Part shown: piece by piece, positions 63,119-64,000 of the stretch
How positions within the stretch are numbered: the stretch's first letter is position 1
Layout: the number at the start of each line of letters is the position of its first letter
Source of the DNA: Prorocentrum cordatum
Lineage: Eukaryota; Sar; Dinophyceae; Prorocentrales; Prorocentraceae
Assembly (NCBI GenBank): GCA_963575745.1
Contig: CAUYUJ010019948.1
Location: 1,288,983 to 1,352,982, forward strand
Length of the DNA: 64,000 nt
Reading direction: 5' to 3'
Program-made: the position numbers and the translations under genes
The notes under the pieces: generated by a model
Databases searched by the model: none
Told to the model about the DNA's origin: nothing
Seen by the model: the letters and a program-made list of their open reading frames with translations, nothing else

Positions 63119-63281
63119 TCAGAGCCTCCTGCTGCGCGGTGGCCTCATGGAAATGCCCATCATGTGCTTCCAGCGCTGCTCCAACCCCACGGATCGATCG
63201 ATGATTGCCTCCTGCAGCCGCTGGTGGTCCAGGTGCCTCTTCGCCGCTTCGTTCATCATGTGTGAATAGAGGGCCCGCACT
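63119..63281 (-). CDS. Candidate terminal exon, unknown protein
   Basis: Minus strand, after CTAAT...CATACCCAG (a plausible branch site and acceptor): about 53 codons (ALYSHMMNEAAKRHLDHQRL, QEAIIDRSVGLEQRWKHMMG) ending TGA at 63119-63121. The amphipathic helical composition and GC3 are convincingly coding. Likely the last exon of the gene whose previous exon is 63330-63876. Confidence 0.4.
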
Positions 63282-63329
63282 GGTCTGGGTATGTACGTCT
63301 TCAGCCGATGCACGTGGTATTAGAAGGCC

Positions 63330-63876
63330 CGCTCGCCCTCAGTTGGCCCGCTCGCCCTTGGGGCAACGTGTCTTGTCGGGGCCCCTGTGTGCGAGTCCAC
63401 GCCTACAGATGCACACCCGAGGAACCAAAGAGTTGTTTTGTTCGGCAAGTTCGCGTTTGCTTCGAGTTCCGCATTCGATGCTGCCAGAAAGTGGCTGTAA
63501 TCGAAGTTCAAATCTGGCATTTGCATTTTCTGTGCTGCACCAGTGAGATATTGTATGTTCCTCGCGCTGCCTGTGCCTACGCGCAAGACGGCGTTTGGCT
63601 TCTCTGTTCCTCTGTCTCTGTCTGGGCATTTCTGCTGGCCCGCCTCCATAACGAGAGCCGCGCTGCCGTCTGCTCCCCTCCCCCTCCCCCGGCCCTCATC
63701 CTCCGCCCCCTCTGCTGATGGGGCCAGCATTGGGAGGGGCCAGTGAGGTCCCCGGAGCTCGCTCCCGTGCTCGGAACGATCGACGGGTACCCTGAGGAAT
63801 GTTGGCACGCCGCCAAGCCAGCTGTCGTACTGCTTCCGCCATGACTTCGGCGTGGAGCCGGATCACGAGGGAAGAG
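63330..63876 (-). CDS. Candidate internal exon, unknown protein
   Basis: Minus strand. Upstream of it lies CTTCCCTCCTCAG (a possible acceptor near 63877). Most of it (63850-63330) reads in one frame: SWRKQYDSWLGGVPTFLRVP, TEKPNAVLRVGTGSARNIQY, AQKMQMPDLNFDYSHFLAAS, NAELEANANLPNKTTLWFLG. It reaches a TAA at about 63320, inside the presumed intron. The 5' boundary and donor are not resolved. No family recognised. Confidence 0.35.
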
Positions 63877-64000
63877 ACTGAGGAGGGAAGCCGCGGGGTG
63901 AGGAAGGGTCGTGGGAGGATGCGGTGGGGGAAGAAGAGATACATGGAGGGAGTCAGAAAGATGAGGAGGCAGGAGGGAGGATGAGGAAGACTTGGAGGAG

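Overview
The window looks like nuclear DNA of a dinoflagellate. The most diagnostic signal is a complete 22-nt dinoflagellate spliced-leader (DinoSL) sequence at 7537-7558, embedded in the DNA and followed by three shortened relict copies just upstream of an intronless sulfotransferase gene. The rest fits: GC-rich, gene-poor, no bacterial operon structure, very abundant micro- and minisatellites, short inverted-repeat (MITE-like) elements and a decayed retrotransposon. Genus and species cannot be fixed from the sequence alone.

Layout. 1-2.7 kb: a strongly coding-like but broken GC-rich reading frame, interrupted only by TAG. 2.7-6.1 kb: repeats and a tandem duplication. 6.15-11.09 kb: a segment bounded by 34-bp inverted repeats, containing two arrays of a 77-bp repeat on either side of the one convincing intact gene, a Golgi-type sulfotransferase retrogene (7658-8860). 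11-23 kb: dispersed short elements with terminal inverted repeats, C/T-rich and GGA-rich tracts, and a long alternating purine-pyrimidine tract. 23-38 kb: a 1.1-kb AGT array, further repeats, a 67-bp near-perfect palindrome, and a 100-N assembly gap (38107-38206). 40.97-43.62 kb, minus strand: a truncated, frameshifted retrotransposon ORF with reverse transcriptase and RNase H domains. 44-59 kb: hexanucleotide, AT-rich, roughly 100-bp and 73-bp arrays. 59.5-64 kb: several candidate exons of unknown function, the best on the minus strand at the right edge.

There is no visible functional pathway linking genes. What links the window is repeat biology: at least sixteen dispersed families (called A to P below) occur two or more times within 64 kb. 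Many have inverted termini and look like non-autonomous DNA elements; no transposase was recognised. Most long open frames elsewhere are by-products of simple repeats and were left out.
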